From contig NZ_QPEQ01000001.1 in assembly GCF_009455625.1 (NCBI RefSeq), forward strand, positions 2,480,001 through 2,544,000: DNA of 64,000 nucleotides. The letters run 5' to 3'. This document shows, piece by piece, positions 36,479-46,599 of the stretch. Under the pieces are notes generated by a model. That model was given only the letters and a program-made list of their open reading frames with translations, made no database searches and was not told the origin of the DNA. This DNA is from Paraburkholderia bonniea. GTDB lineage: Bacteria > Pseudomonadota > Gammaproteobacteria > Burkholderiales > Burkholderiaceae. The translations under genes were made by a program, and so were the position numbers. Numbering within the stretch: position 1 is the first letter of the stretch; each line of letters opens with the position of its first letter.

Positions 36479-37053
36479 GCGTGGCCTGCTTCGCCTGAGA
36501 GCATCGGCAATGAAATGCCGAGCAACCCGAGTGCGGCCTCAAAACGTTCTTCGGCAGGCACGTCGAACACGATCTTCGGATCAGCTTCGACCGAGAGCCA
36601 GCCATTTTTTGAAATTTCATCTTCAAGCTGACCCGCCCCCCAGCCCGCGTGCCCCAGCGTCAACAAAAAGCGCTCGGGACCAGTGCCACTGGCCACGGCT
36701 TCGAGCACGTCTTTTGAGGTGGTCATTTCGAGCCCGCCCGGCACTTGCATCGACGAGGTATACGCATGCCCGCCGGCTGCATCGTGCAGCACAAAGCCGC
36801 GCTCGGTTTGCACCGGGCCGCCGAAATACACCGGGACATGCAACAGGGGTTCAATTTCGAGCTTGAGATCAATCCGGCTGAAGAGTGCTTGCAGATCAAT
36901 ATCGGTAGGGCGATTGATCACCAGGCCAAGCGCGCCACGCTCGGTGTGATCGCAAAGATAGATCACCGTCCCCGAGAAAGTGGGGTCGGCCATGTTCGGC
37001 ATGGCGATCAAGAACTGGTTGGTCAGGTTGATGCGATCAGGACTCGTGGACAT
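36475..37053 (-). CDS. YqgE/AlgH family protein
   Basis: A 192-residue DUF179 protein. '[20 protein letters not shown]' is the family N-terminus and '[13 protein letters not shown]' plus '[14 protein letters not shown]' are its hallmark segments. The family was first named for an effect on alginate regulation in Pseudomonas, but its molecular role is unknown. Start ATG 37053 chosen to match the family; the frame is open upstream to 37191. It heads the algH-ruvX-pyrR-pyrB-pyrC' unit. Confidence 0.92.
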   Translation of the reverse strand: MSTSPDRINLTNQFLIAMPNMADPTFSGTVIYLCDHTERGALGLVINRPTDIDLQALFSRIDLKLEIEPLLHVPVYFGGPVQTERGFVLHDAAGGHAYTSSMQVPGGLEMTTSKDVLEAVASGTGPERFLLTLGHAGWGAGQLEDEISKNGWLSVEADPKIVFDVPAEERFEAALGLLGISLPMLSGEAGHA

Positions 37054-37293
37054 GGTTCGAATTCTAGCTAAGGCAGAGCAAGACAATGGGCCCGGCGTGG
37101 CCGCTGAAAGCGTTTTGCCAGACCCATCAGTGGTGATTTGGATTAGCCCGCACTCTATCATGCGCGCCGCCCCCAGCGGGCGTCCCAGCATCCGCGCGCA
37201 GCAGCGCCTGAAGCGCTTGCGGACGGCATTCCGGCGAGCTTGATGCGGATTTCAGCTGGAGCGCTGGAGCATCTTGATCCGGCCGCCCCTCGC

Positions 37294-38751
37294 TTACTCG
37301 GCCCGCTCCACGTGCTCCAGATAGCGCACCAGCGCCGCAAAGGCCGTTCCGCCATCAGGCGAGGCCACGCCAGCCGCCACTTTGTGCAGCATCACATGCA
37401 GTTTTTCGAGCGCCTGACCCAGCACGCGTGTTTCAGATACCAGCACGCCGGGCTGCAGTTGAGACCGCCGTTTCGTTGCCCCGGCGGCTTCGTGCGCCTG
37501 CATCCGCCATGCCAGCCCCAATGCATCCGCCAGCAAGCCGATATGGCCCAGCCCCAGCGCACTTGCGGCATTGCCCAGGCGCGTGGCGGCGACACTCGCC
37601 TGAAAAGCGGCGCTGGGAAGAACCGGGGCGGCATCGCTCGCTGCCTGGGTGTGTTCGGCTAGCGCCACCATGGACGCATCAGCGGTTTGCAGAAAATCTT
37701 CATACGCATGGAGATTCACGGTGAGGACACCCAGCTCACGGGTGGAACCCGCCTCGCGTGGCTGCGGCGTCGAGGCCCAGGCGGGCAAGTCGGTGCCATG
37801 TTCCCAAAGCACTGCTGTGGCAGCAGAGGAATCCGCCGCTACAGCGGGTGCCACCAAGCCGTAGTCCAGCAAAAGTTCAAGATGAGCCGGATCATGGGCG
37901 CCAGCCGCTGACCACGCGCATTCGCGCCAGATCAATGCCAGCATGCTTCGCACCAGCGCGGGCGGCGGCCGCCAGTTGCTCCGGGCGCAATCGGCCAAAG
38001 CCAGATTGCAGCGCGCGTAAAAACGCCGCGCATCGGTGTGCCGCGATGGCGCGGAACTGGCCCGCAACACTTGCGAGCACGACACCGCCAAGCGCCAGAA
38101 ATCATAGGGATCAGCGCCACGCAGATCGGCAAGACACGCGTCGAGCATGTCGCACGCAGCCTGACGCGTGCTTGCAGTGCCAGCGCCAGATCCAGCAACA
38201 GGCGTAGCACGCAAAACCGGCAATAGCGCCCGCTCATAATGCGCCCGCAGATGCAGCAGCCGATGGGTCGGCTGCATCTGATGCGTGGCTGGCGGCACCG
38301 GACGGCCTGCCAGCGCGAGATCTTCCAGCAGATAACCCGCGCCAGCGGCCGTGGGCGGCAAAGCCGCACCCAGCCGCGAATAATGCGCAAACAGCGTCGG
38401 CGAGCACGTCATTTCATGCAAGTTGTGACGCGCCAGTACCGCCCGAAAATCATTCAGCGCCTGCTCTCTCGCCAGTGCCAGTGCGTTGTCTGCTCCGCCA
38501 GAAACGGCGGCTTGCGGCACCAGCCGCGAAGCCTGCGCCAGAACCTCGGCAAAACGGCAACCCGCCAGCCAGCCCGCTTCGCGCAAAAGCTCGGCCACCC
38601 GTGACAGCAGCATATCGGGGTCGCGTCGCTGCGCCAGCGCATGCTCCGCGCCAGCCAGCGCACGCTCCGCGGCATTAATCGAGCCGCCGCGTGAACCAGG
38701 CAAAGTAGCGGGAATAGCGGGAATATTGGAAACAGCAGGCTGGAGGCTCAT
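37294..38751 (-). CDS. Uncharacterised protein resembling the FimL/ChpA(PilL) N-terminal region
   Basis: A 485-residue alanine-rich, mostly helical protein. The middle segment with 'FWRLAVSCSQVLRAS' and 'ARRFYARCNLALADCARS' and the later 'AFQASVAATRLGNAASALGL' recall the histidine-phosphotransfer-like repeats at the N-terminus of the twitching-motility kinase ChpA/PilL and of FimL. No CheA kinase, CheW or receiver domain is present, and I see no phosphorylatable His in the expected context. It lies between algH and rubredoxin, where some betaproteobacteria keep pil-chp chemotaxis genes, none of which is here. ATG 38751 is chosen over an upstream TTG (38799). Function unknown; assignment is tentative. 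Confidence 0.6.
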   Translation of the reverse strand: MSLQPAVSNIPAIPATLPGSRGGSINAAERALAGAEHALAQRRDPDMLLSRVAELLREAGWLAGCRFAEVLAQASRLVPQAAVSGGADNALALAREQALNDFRAVLARHNLHEMTCSPTLFAHYSRLGAALPPTAAGAGYLLEDLALAGRPVPPATHQMQPTHRLLHLRAHYERALLPVLRATPVAGSGAGTASTRQAACDMLDACLADLRGADPYDFWRLAVSCSQVLRASSAPSRHTDARRFYARCNLALADCARSNWRPPPALVRSMLALIWRECAWSAAGAHDPAHLELLLDYGLVAPAVAADSSAATAVLWEHGTDLPAWASTPQPREAGSTRELGVLTVNLHAYEDFLQTADASMVALAEHTQAASDAAPVLPSAAFQASVAATRLGNAASALGLGHIGLLADALGLAWRMQAHEAAGATKRRSQLQPGVLVSETRVLGQALEKLHVMLHKVAAGVASPDGGTAFAALVRYLEHVERAE

Positions 38752-38993
38752 GAGTACACACAAGAAACGTGAACAAGCCAGAACACAGCGAAATGACAAC
38801 CAGCCATGCAGCCAAGCGCGCCATCCAGAACAACCTCCGGAGGCGCAATCACGGCGCTGGTATCGGAAAAGAGTGCATAAAGTGCATCACACCGCACCGA
38901 TGTCTATGCCGGCTCGGCTACCGGCGCGATCCGGCGGCTATGCGCCCACGCCCACCAGCAAAGACACCAGAACATCAACCCGGCCGGGTCCGG

Positions 38994-39164
38994 TTAGATC
39001 TCGACCATTTCAAAATCTTCCTTGCGCGCGCCGCACTCCGGACAAGTCCAGTTGATCGGCACGTCTTCCCAACGCGTGCCAGGCGCGATGCCCTCATCAG
39101 GCAAACCGGCTTCTTCTTCGTAAATCCAGCCGCAAATCAGGCACATCCAGCTTTTGTATTCCAT
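38994..39164 (-). CDS. Rubredoxin
   Basis: A 56-residue protein too short for many ORF filters. It reads 'MEYKSWMCLICGWIYEEE' at the N-terminus and 'NWTCPECGARKEDFEMVEI' at the end, giving the two C-x2-C pairs that bind one iron. Spacing between pairs and the W-x2-C-P-x-C signature are as in rubredoxins, which carry electrons, for example for alkane hydroxylases or oxidative-stress reductases. The partner is not apparent here. The ATG at 39164 is the only reasonable start. Confidence 0.95.
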   Translation of the reverse strand: MEYKSWMCLICGWIYEEEAGLPDEGIAPGTRWEDVPINWTCPECGARKEDFEMVEI

Positions 39165-39403
39165 TCTTGTATCGTGTCGAAAAATCAGGGGGAGATCCCG
39201 TCCAGCGGAAGCCGTGATGGTACCGTGTTGCCGGGCTAGTGCCTAGCCAAGCCATACTGCTAGCCCCGTCCAGCCTCGCACAGGGAAAAAAGCCCGCGTC
39301 ACGGTTTAGGCCGCATAATCCAGCCAGTTACGTACGCTGCACGCATCCCCGTGCGCGACACGCACCCCCATTTCCCCCTCTCATTTTCTTTCAATCATTT
39401 TTC

Positions 39404-40267
39404 ATGCCAAGCGCCTCCCCTCCGATCGTTCTCACCTTCGGTCTCTTCGACCCCACCGGTGGCAGTGGCGTGCAAGCCGATCTGATGACGCTGGCCAGCA
39501 TGGGCTGTCACGGCGTTACCGTGCTAACTGGTTACACCGTGCGCGATTCGGCAAGCTGCGACGAAGTAACCGGCCTCGACCCCGAAGCGGTTGCCGCCCA
39601 GGCCCGGATGCTGCTTGAAGACATGCCCATCGCGGCGTTCAAGGTAGGTGCCGCCACACGAGCTGAAGTGGTCAGCGCGATCGCTGAAGTCGTCGCCGAT
39701 TACGACGACGTGCCATTGATTCTCGCGCCTGATTTCACCCTTGATGACGAACACGTGCTGGCTGCTGACGAATTACGCGAAGCCATGGCAGACCTGCTGG
39801 TGCCGCAAACCACGTTGCTGGTCGCCGACCACACCACGCTGCTCGCGCTGGCACAACCGGATGGCGATGCCGAAGCACCCAGTCTGGAAGCCGCGATTGC
39901 CCACTTACTCGCGCATGGCTGTGAATATATTTTGTCGATGGAAGCGGGAACACACCGGCTCGTGAACACGCTGCATAGCGACGACGGCCAGTTGCGCCAG
40001 GACACGTGGGAGCGCGATGGCCAGCGCGTCATGGGGCTCACCGATACGCTGGGATCAGCCATCGCAGCCTTGCTGGCCAACGGCCAGGAACCGGTCGAAG
40101 CCGTGCGCGAAGCCCAGGAATATCTGTATCGCGCCACCCGTTCGGCGTTCCGGCCAGGCATGGGCGCCTGTCTGCCCGATCGCTTCTTCTGGGCTCGCAG
40201 CAACGATGACGACGCGCCGCGCCCCGCAACCAACAAAACCCCGCCGCCAGACGAAGCCCGGCATTAA
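39404..40267 (+). CDS. ThiD-like hydroxymethylpyrimidine/phosphomethylpyrimidine kinase
   Basis: A 287-residue ribokinase-fold protein. 'FDPTGGSGVQADLMTLASMG' is the ThiD N-terminal signature and 'CHGVTVLTGYTVRDS' the substrate region. In standard ThiD the anion hole reads G-T-G-C followed by T-L-S; here residues 211-216 read 'GLTDTL', so the catalytic Cys is replaced by Asp214 and the Gly by Thr. Asp is the base in other ribokinase-family enzymes, so activity may be kept. ATG 39404 matches family length; the frame is open to 39239. Thiamine pathway role is likely but not certain. No TPP riboswitch was seen upstream. Confidence 0.8.
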   Translation: MPSASPPIVLTFGLFDPTGGSGVQADLMTLASMGCHGVTVLTGYTVRDSASCDEVTGLDPEAVAAQARMLLEDMPIAAFKVGAATRAEVVSAIAEVVADYDDVPLILAPDFTLDDEHVLAADELREAMADLLVPQTTLLVADHTTLLALAQPDGDAEAPSLEAAIAHLLAHGCEYILSMEAGTHRLVNTLHSDDGQLRQDTWERDGQRVMGLTDTLGSAIAALLANGQEPVEAVREAQEYLYRATRSAFRPGMGACLPDRFFWARSNDDDAPRPATNKTPPPDEARH

Positions 40268-40404
40268 GCCACGCTTCACCCTCCGCGCTAGCCGCCTGGG
40301 CTCGGGCTTCTGGCCTCTAGCTTCTGATGGCAGCCACACGAGCCCTGAAATCTCACCGCTGATGGATAGGTCGCCGGGCTCTTTTTTGTACCGCGCGGAA
40401 ATAA

Positions 40405-40443
40405 AAAGAGCGGGGTTCTGTGAGATACAGAACCCCGCTCTTT
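40405..40443 (-). terminator. 16-bp hairpin terminator between thiD-like gene and ispH
   Basis: Stem 40405-40420 pairs with 40428-40443 around a 7-base loop. The T-rich tail (CTCTTTTTATTT) is on the minus strand, ending ispH; it probably also stops the convergent thiD transcript. Confidence 0.85.
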
Positions 40444-40540
40444 CAGCGTCGTGGCCTGAGGCTGTCCGGCTTTGAGGCGTATCAGCCACACCCATAAGAA
40501 TTTTTCATGGCCCAGGCAGCTACGCCGTGCCGGATTCGGA

Positions 40541-41503
40541 TTATTCAGCAGGCAAACCCAGCCCGCGCGGCAACGGAAACGCAATATTTTCTTCGATGCC
40601 TTCAAGCGCCCGCACATTGCGCACCCCCAGTTCACGCAAACGCCCGATCACAGCCTGAGCCAGCACCTCGGGCGCTGATGCCCCAGCCGTCACGCCAATC
40701 CTGCGCTTGCCCGCGACCCATGCTGGATCAATCTGGTCGGGCGAATCCACCATATAAGACGGAATCCCGCGCTTCTCAGCCACCTCGCGCAGCCGGTTTG
40801 AATTCGAACTATTCGGACTTCCAACCACGATCACCACGTCGCACTGTGGTGCCATGAACTTCACCGCATCCTGGCGGTTTTGCGTCGCGTAACAAATATC
40901 CTGCTTTTTCGGCTCACGAATTGCCGGGAAACGGGCTTTGAGCGCAGCGATGATTTCAGCGGCATCGTCCACCGATAACGTCGTTTGCGTGACAAACGCC
41001 ACCCGCTCGGGGTCCGCCAGCACCAGCTTGTTGACGTCGGCAATATCTTCGACGAGGTACATGCCTTCGCCCGCCTGCCCCATCGTGCCCTCGACCTCAG
41101 GATGACCCTTGTGGCCGATCATCACGATGTCGAAGCCTTCCTGACGCATCTTGGCCACTTCGATATGCACTTTGGTGACCAGCGGGCAAGTGGCGTCATA
41201 GATCCTCAAGCCCCGCGCCTTCGCTTCTGCACGCACAGCCTGCGACACGCCATGTGCGCTGAAAATCACCGTATTGCCAGCAGGCACTTCATCGAGCAGC
41301 TCAATGAAGATCGCGCCTTTTTTGCGCAGGTCCTCGACCACATACGCGTTATGCACAATTTCGTGCCGGACGTAGATCGGCGCGCCGTGCAGCTTGATCG
41401 CCCGCTCAACGATTTCGATCGCCCGGTCGACACCAGCGCAAAAACCACGCGGCTGCGCCAGCAGAATTTCGGCTTCGGCGAGAGTCGTATCCATGATGCT
41501 CAT
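40541..41503 (-). CDS. ispH: 4-hydroxy-3-methylbut-2-enyl diphosphate reductase
   Basis: A 320-residue iron-sulfur enzyme, last step of the MEP isoprenoid pathway. The three cluster-ligand Cys are visible in '[15 protein letters not shown]', '[14 protein letters not shown]' and '[14 protein letters not shown]'. '[18 protein letters not shown]' has the substrate His, and '[15 protein letters not shown]' the diphosphate site. Start ATG at 41503 or 41494; it lies 9 bases after the fkpB stop, forming an fkpB-ispH unit. Confidence 0.97.
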   Translation of the reverse strand: MSIMDTTLAEAEILLAQPRGFCAGVDRAIEIVERAIKLHGAPIYVRHEIVHNAYVVEDLRKKGAIFIELLDEVPAGNTVIFSAHGVSQAVRAEAKARGLRIYDATCPLVTKVHIEVAKMRQEGFDIVMIGHKGHPEVEGTMGQAGEGMYLVEDIADVNKLVLADPERVAFVTQTTLSVDDAAEIIAALKARFPAIREPKKQDICYATQNRQDAVKFMAPQCDVVIVVGSPNSSNSNRLREVAEKRGIPSYMVDSPDQIDPAWVAGKRRIGVTAGASAPEVLAQAVIGRLRELGVRNVRALEGIEENIAFPLPRGLGLPAE

Positions 41504-41512
41504 AGTGTTTGT

Positions 41513-41968
41513 TTACAAAATTCCGATGATTTTCACTTCGAATGCCAGCGCCTGGCCAGCAAGCGGATGATTGAAATCAAATAGCGCGGAGGTTGCACCC
41601 ACCTCCTTCAGCACTCCGGCGTAACGCCCGCCTCCTGGTGCATTGAATTCGACCAGATCGCCCGGGGCGAAATCTTCGCCAATCATGCTGTTTTCACGCA
41701 GCGTCGCCAGCGACACCCGCTGAACCAGATCAGGATTACGCGGCCCGAACGCCTGCCCCGACGCTAGCTGAAAGGTTGAATGGTGCCCCACCTTCAGACC
41801 CAGCAAAATATCTTCCAGCGGCGGTGCCAGCTGGCCTGCACCCAGCAGCAGCGTAGCGGGCTTTTCGGTAAAGGTATTGATGACCTCGGTGCCATCAGCC
41901 AGCGAAAGCCGGTAATGAAGCGTGATATGCGAACCAGGTTTCACTTCTGAAATGTCGATGATGCTCAT
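41513..41968 (-). CDS. fkpB: FKBP-type peptidyl-prolyl cis-trans isomerase (SlpA/FkpB type)
   Basis: A 151-residue protein with FKBP strands ('ITLHYRLSLADGTEVINTF') interrupted by an IF domain ('LKVGHHSTFQLASGQAFGPR', 'DLVQRVSLATL'). This is the SlyD/SlpA layout without the metal-binding His-rich tail of SlyD. It speeds proline isomerisation in the cytoplasm. Pairing with ispH is conserved across proteobacteria. Confidence 0.93.
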   Translation of the reverse strand: MSIIDISEVKPGSHITLHYRLSLADGTEVINTFTEKPATLLLGAGQLAPPLEDILLGLKVGHHSTFQLASGQAFGPRNPDLVQRVSLATLRENSMIGEDFAPGDLVEFNAPGGGRYAGVLKEVGATSALFDFNHPLAGQALAFEVKIIGIL

Positions 41969-42183
41969 GGCGTATGGCTTTGGTCAGCACACGCAAGCGC
42001 GCGCTGCGGGTGGGTATTGACGGATGAACGGCTTGGGTGGCGGGCCTGCGGCCACTGCCGCCGCCAGACGAAGGCGACATTGTAAGCCACATAGTTCCCG
42101 CTGGCTGGGGTGTATCGCGCGTACTGGTCCGTCTCGTCTCGTTTCGCCCGTCCGCCCTCAAGCCATCCTACGGAGAATCAACT

Positions 42184-42939
42184 ATGGGACACAAAATCTG
42201 CCCGCTTTCCCCCGCCATGGCCACTCAGCTTGCGTCTGAGCGGCCGAAGAACCGTAGCGACGTCTGGCCGCAGCGCGACATGCCACGGGAGCGTTTGCTA
42301 AGCACCGGACCGGGGACCGTCACGGATACGGAGTTAATCGCGCTGGTGCTGGGTTCAGGCTTGCCCGGCCACAACGTGTTCAAGCTGGCGCACTCTTTAC
42401 TTGAGCGTTTTCGCTCACTGCGCGCCATGCTGCACGCGACGCCCGCCGATTTTGACGGCCTGCACGGCATTGGCCCCGCCAAAACCGCGCAAATGCTCGC
42501 GGTGCTTGAACTCGCCCGGCGAGCCCTCACCGAGAAACTCCGCGAGGGCTCACTGCTCGACTCACGGCAGACGGTCGCAGACTACTTGCGCCTGCAGATT
42601 GGCGGCCGCCCCCATGAGGTTTTTTTCTGCCTGTTTCTGGATGCGCGCCACCGGCTGATTCATGGCGAAGAAGTCGCACGCGGCTCACTCACCAGAATGG
42701 CCGTGTATCCACGCGAAATCGTGCGCCGGGCGCTCTCACTGAACGCCGCAAGCCTGATCGTCGCGCATAACCACCCGTCCGGAGCAGTCAAACCCAGCGC
42801 CAACGACCATAAACTGACGCGAGTGCTGCGCGAAACACTGGCGCTGATCGACGTGCAACTGATCGACCACCTTGTCATTGGCGCGCAGGATACGTACTCA
42901 TTTGCCGAGGCAGGCTGGGGAATGCAGGAGTTCTGCTAA
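42184..42939 (+). CDS. radC: RadC family JAMM-domain protein
   Basis: A 251-residue UPF0758 protein. An N-terminal helix-hairpin-helix region ('[15 protein letters not shown]') is followed by an MPN+/JAMM domain with '[15 protein letters not shown]', '[13 protein letters not shown]' and the metal-binding '[19 protein letters not shown]'. Function in vivo is uncertain; the name comes from a mapping error in E. coli. GGAG precedes ATG 42184. It sits upstream of rpmB-rpmG, a common arrangement. Confidence 0.93.
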   Translation: MGHKICPLSPAMATQLASERPKNRSDVWPQRDMPRERLLSTGPGTVTDTELIALVLGSGLPGHNVFKLAHSLLERFRSLRAMLHATPADFDGLHGIGPAKTAQMLAVLELARRALTEKLREGSLLDSRQTVADYLRLQIGGRPHEVFFCLFLDARHRLIHGEEVARGSLTRMAVYPREIVRRALSLNAASLIVAHNHPSGAVKPSANDHKLTRVLRETLALIDVQLIDHLVIGAQDTYSFAEAGWGMQEFC

Positions 42940-43344
42940 GTCCCGCAGGCAGCGCCCAATGTGCGTCGCAAACGCGAGAAACACTCGCAGACCACACAAA
43001 CGTGCATCAATCTATCCAGTCCGCCACCAGCCCATGCCCAGCCTGCCGCACGCACTTACGCACGCACTTATCCGCGCAGCCATCTGACGGGCCAAGGCAA
43101 AAAGCGTTTGATTTTTCGGCTTTTTTCCTGCTAGAATCGCGTTTTCCTGTTTCCAACCCGGTTCAAAAGTCACAAAAATATTCCGGGAAGTTGTAGGTCG
43201 ATCCAGAAATTGCATCGTGTCTTCGTTAGTAGGGCGGCTTTACGAGCGCTCGAAGCGCTCGGGCATTTTTCTGTTCAACCCAACTTCCGGGCACGTTTTT
43301 CGCGGCATTCGAACTCAGAATTTAAGCGTATTAGGAGTGCTCTG
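42940..43344 (+). other. Intergenic leader region upstream of rpmB
   Basis: About 400 bases without a supported gene. It contains a good promoter (43108-43137), which implies a leader of about 200 bases before rpmB. No named regulatory RNA was recognised in it. Confidence 0.5.
43108..43137 (+). promoter_or_regulatory. Promoter of rpmB-rpmG
   Basis: TTGATT (43108-43113) and TAGAAT (43132-43137) are separated by 18 bases in a T-rich setting. Transcription would start near 43144. Confidence 0.6.
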
Positions 43345-43581
43345 ATGGCACGCGTATGCCAAGTAACTGGGAAAGGCCCGAAAAGCGGCAATAACGTTTC
43401 CCACGCAAACAACAAAACCAAACGCCGGTTTCTTCCGAACCTGCAATGGCACCGCTTCTGGGTAGAAAGCCAGCAGCGTTTCGTGCGTCTGCGGGTTTCG
43501 ACCAGCGGTATGCGTCTGATCGACAAGCTGGGCATTGATGCTGTGCTCGAAAAATTGCGCAAGTCCGGCAAAACGGCCTAA
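43345..43581 (+). CDS. rpmB: 50S ribosomal protein L28
   Basis: A 78-residue basic protein, '[20 protein letters not shown]' at the N-terminus, typical of L28. It binds 23S rRNA in the large subunit. AGGAG lies 8 bases before the ATG. The frame is open further upstream but the family start is clear. rpmG follows after 10 bases. Confidence 0.98.
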   Translation: MARVCQVTGKGPKSGNNVSHANNKTKRRFLPNLQWHRFWVESQQRFVRLRVSTSGMRLIDKLGIDAVLEKLRKSGKTA

Positions 43582-43591
43582 GGAGTAAATC

Positions 43592-43759
43592 ATGGCAAAA
43601 GGCGCACGCGACAAGATCAAACTGGAATCGACTGCAGGCACGGGTCACTTCTACACAACGACCAAAAACAAACGCAACATGCCAGAAAAGATGCTGATCA
43701 AGAAATTTGATCCAGTCGTCCGCAAGCACGTTGACTACAAAGAAACCAAGATTAAATAA
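43592..43759 (+). CDS. rpmG: 50S ribosomal protein L33
   Basis: A 55-residue protein, '[20 protein letters not shown]' to the end '[11 protein letters not shown]'. It lacks the C-x2-C pairs of zinc-type L33, so it is the zinc-independent form. AGGAG precedes the ATG. Co-transcribed with rpmB and followed by a strong terminator. Confidence 0.98.
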   Translation: MAKGARDKIKLESTAGTGHFYTTTKNKRNMPEKMLIKKFDPVVRKHVDYKETKIK

Positions 43760-43787
43760 TCCGGTTTCTGCCTGAAAAGGCTCGAAC

Positions 43788-43830
43788 AAGCAAAAGCCCC
43801 GCATTTTTCATGCGGGGCTTTTGCTTTGTC
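43788..43830 (+). terminator. Intrinsic terminator of rpmB-rpmG
   Basis: A 17-bp perfect stem (43788-43804 with 43810-43826) around a 5-base loop, with T runs in the second arm and tail (GCTTTTGCTTTGTCTTTT). Confidence 0.93.
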
Positions 43831-44019
43831 TTTTCCTTTTTATGCTGCCTTCTGACTTTTTGATGCAGCCCGCGCATCGCAATTAGCCTTTGCTCCCTCC
43901 GCTTTTTTTGCTCGCTACGCCGTCCGGCTGACTGTTCGTGACAGCTAACGACGCGTATCCTGTCTCGTTTTAGGCCTGCCCTACAGCGGCAACAAACAAG
44001 AGACTGGAGCTTACCGGAG

Positions 44020-45618
44020 ATGAATTTCGATGTCGCTATTGTTGGCAGCGGTCTTGCCGGCCTAAGTGTTGCGCTCAATCTCGCACAAACCCGGCGAGTG
44101 GCCATCGTGGCCAAGCGGCCGTTAGTTGAAGGCGCGAGCGACTGGGCTCAGGGCGGCATTGCCGCTGTGCTCGATTCAGGCGACAGCATCGAAAACCATG
44201 TCCGCGACACCCTGAGCGCCGGAGGCGGACTGTGCGACGAAGCCAGCACCCGCTTCATTGTTGAGCACGGCCGAGAGGCCATCGAATGGCTCATCAGCCA
44301 AGGGGTGCCTTTCACTAAAGACCACGCGGCTGAACTCGGCTTCCATCTGACACGTGAAGGGGGCCACAGCCACCGGCGCATTATTCACGCGGCCGATGCG
44401 ACCGGTCATGCCGTAGTCGCCACGCTGGGTGAGCGCGTGCGGCGCCACCCGAACATCACGCTGCTAGAAGATCATTACGCGATCGACCTGATTACCTCCG
44501 ATCGCCTCGGCTTGCCGGGGCGGCGTTGTCACGGCCTGTATGCGCTTGATCTTTCGACCAGCCGCACCGTCACCATTGAAGCTCCGCACACGGTTCTCGC
44601 CACGGGTGGCGCAGGCAAGGTGTACCTCTACACCACCAACCCCGACACGGCCACCGGTGATGGCATAGCGATGGCCTGGCGCGCGGGCTGCCGCGTGTCC
44701 AATATGGAATTCATCCAGTTCCATCCCACCTGCCTTTTTCATCCGTATGCCAAATCGTTCCTGATATCAGAGGCAGTACGTGGCGAAGGCGGCATTCTCA
44801 AACTGCCCGACGGCACGCGTTTTATGCCTCAGCACGATGAACGTGCGGAGCTCGCTCCGCGCGATATCGTCGCCCGGGCCATCGACTTCGAGATTAAAAA
44901 ACGCGGAGTCGACTGCGTGTACCTCGATATCAGCCACCAGCCTGCCGCGTTCTTGCACGAGCACTTTCCGACCATCCTCGCGCGCTGCCTTGAGTTCGGC
45001 ATCGACATCACAAAAGAAGCGATCCCAGTGGTGCCTGCTGCGCACTACACCTGCGGCGGAATCGTCACTGATCTCGCTGGCCGCACTGATCTGGCAGGGC
45101 TCTACGCCGTGGGCGAAACCTCATGCACGGGCCTGCATGGCGCCAACCGGCTAGCGAGCAATTCATTGCTCGAATGTCTGGTAACGGGCCGGGCAGCGGC
45201 TGCGGCAATCGAGCACGAAGGCTTTGGCCATGCCGTGCATGCTCCCTTGCCGGACTGGGATGAAAGCCGTGTATCGGACCCGGATGAAGAGGTGGTCGTC
45301 GCCCATAACTGGGACGAACTACGTCGCCTGATGTGGAATTACGTTGGCATTGTCCGTACCGACAAGCGGCTGGCACGAGCCAAGCACCGTCTGATGCTGT
45401 TACGCGATGAAATCCATGAGTACTACGCCAACTTCAAGGTGACTCGAGATCTGCTCGAACTGCGCAATCTAGTCGAAGTTGCCACGCTGATCGTCGATAG
45501 CGCACGTTCACGGCGCGAAAGCCGCGGGCTTCACTACAGCCGCGACTGGCCCGCAACCCTGCCCAAAGCGCTGCCCACGGTGCTGGCACCTGAACACATT
45601 CGCAATCGCAACGTATAA
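44020..45618 (+). CDS. nadB: L-aspartate oxidase
   Basis: A 532-residue flavoprotein of the succinate dehydrogenase/fumarate reductase family. '[19 protein letters not shown]' binds FAD, '[17 protein letters not shown]' and '[12 protein letters not shown]'-like (here '[15 protein letters not shown]') form the substrate site, and '[19 protein letters not shown]' plus '[18 protein letters not shown]' are conserved. It makes iminoaspartate for NAD synthesis, used by NadA. The nadC-nadA pair is convergent next door, so the de novo NAD genes are clustered but on both strands. Confidence 0.97.
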   Translation: MNFDVAIVGSGLAGLSVALNLAQTRRVAIVAKRPLVEGASDWAQGGIAAVLDSGDSIENHVRDTLSAGGGLCDEASTRFIVEHGREAIEWLISQGVPFTKDHAAELGFHLTREGGHSHRRIIHAADATGHAVVATLGERVRRHPNITLLEDHYAIDLITSDRLGLPGRRCHGLYALDLSTSRTVTIEAPHTVLATGGAGKVYLYTTNPDTATGDGIAMAWRAGCRVSNMEFIQFHPTCLFHPYAKSFLISEAVRGEGGILKLPDGTRFMPQHDERAELAPRDIVARAIDFEIKKRGVDCVYLDISHQPAAFLHEHFPTILARCLEFGIDITKEAIPVVPAAHYTCGGIVTDLAGRTDLAGLYAVGETSCTGLHGANRLASNSLLECLVTGRAAAAAIEHEGFGHAVHAPLPDWDESRVSDPDEEVVVAHNWDELRRLMWNYVGIVRTDKRLARAKHRLMLLRDEIHEYYANFKVTRDLLELRNLVEVATLIVDSARSRRESRGLHYSRDWPATLPKALPTVLAPEHIRNRNV

Positions 45619-45623
45619 AAATC

Positions 45624-45666
45624 AAGGCCACCTATGCGCCGTACCACGGACTTCGTGGCCTTTTAC
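45624..45666 (+). terminator. Possible terminator between nadB and nadC
   Basis: AAGGCCAC (45624-45631) pairs with GTGGCCTT (45655-45662), followed by TTAC. The 23-base loop contains a further small inverted repeat. Weak T-tail. Confidence 0.45.
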
Positions 45667-45696
45667 CTGAAATCTGAAGCGTATCGACCCGAGCCG

Positions 45697-46599
45697 TCAA
45701 ACAACCCGCATCGAGTAATCGGTCGCCCGGACATCTTTGGTCAGCGCCCCGATTGAAATACGGTCGACGCCGGTTTCGGCAATCGTGCGCACCGTTTCGA
45801 AATTGACGCCGCCCGACACTTCCAGCACGGCTCGCCCTTGTGCGATACGCACAGCATCATGCATCGCCGCGAATGAAAAATTATCCAGCAGCACCGATTG
45901 CGCCCGATGCGCTAACGCTTCTTCAAGCTGGAGCAAGGTTTCGACCTCGATCTGCACCGTCACACCCGCATTCAGGGCAAGCGCCGCGTCCATTGCAGCG
46001 CCCACACCTCCAGCCGCCGCAATATGGTTTTCCTTAATCAAAATACCGTCGTACAACGCAATCCGCTGATTCTCACCGCCACCAGCGCGCACCGCGTATT
46101 TCTGCGCCAGACGCAAGCCCGGCAACGTTTTACGCGTATCCAGAATGCGCGCAGACGTATGAGCCACGGCATCGACATAACGGCGCGTCGCGCTCGATAC
46201 GCCAGACAGCAATTGAAGAAAATTAAGTGCCGGACGCTCGGCGGTCAAAAGCGCCCGAACCGGTCCTCGCAGCTCGCACACCGGAGAATCCGCCACCATC
46301 CGCTGCCCTTCCTGATAAAGCCAGCGCACCTCGATGCGCGGCTCAACCTGCCGCATCACTTCGTCAAACCAAGGCGTGCCACACAGCACGGCGGCTTCTC
46401 GCACCACCACGCGTGCGGCACGCACCTCATCCTCTGGCACCAGACGCCCGGTCTGGTCACCTGGGCCGATATCTTCGCCAAGCGCATCAGCGACGTTGCG
46501 AGCCAGCGCCGTATCGAAAGCGCTGCCATATTGCAGCCGGATTTGCGTCAACAACGGCACAGCAGCGGCACCGTCAGCATTTTTCAGCGTGCCGCTCAT
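45697..46599 (-). CDS. nadC: Nicotinate-nucleotide pyrophosphorylase (carboxylating)
   Basis: A 300-residue quinolinate phosphoribosyltransferase. '[10 protein letters not shown]' near the N-terminus, '[19 protein letters not shown]' and '[19 protein letters not shown]' (basic PRPP-binding residues), then '[12 protein letters not shown]' and '[19 protein letters not shown]' are family marks. It converts quinolinate and PRPP to nicotinate mononucleotide. The start overlaps the nadA stop (ATGA), so the two are co-translated. Confidence 0.97.
   Translation of the reverse strand: MSGTLKNADGAAAVPLLTQIRLQYGSAFDTALARNVADALGEDIGPGDQTGRLVPEDEVRAARVVVREAAVLCGTPWFDEVMRQVEPRIEVRWLYQEGQRMVADSPVCELRGPVRALLTAERPALNFLQLLSGVSSATRRYVDAVAHTSARILDTRKTLPGLRLAQKYAVRAGGGENQRIALYDGILIKENHIAAAGGVGAAMDAALALNAGVTVQIEVETLLQLEEALAHRAQSVLLDNFSFAAMHDAVRIAQGRAVLEVSGGVNFETVRTIAETGVDRISIGALTKDVRATDYSMRVV

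Noticed and set aside
39165..39403. Possible TPP riboswitch before the thiD-like gene
   Set aside because: Core TPP-aptamer sequences were not seen.
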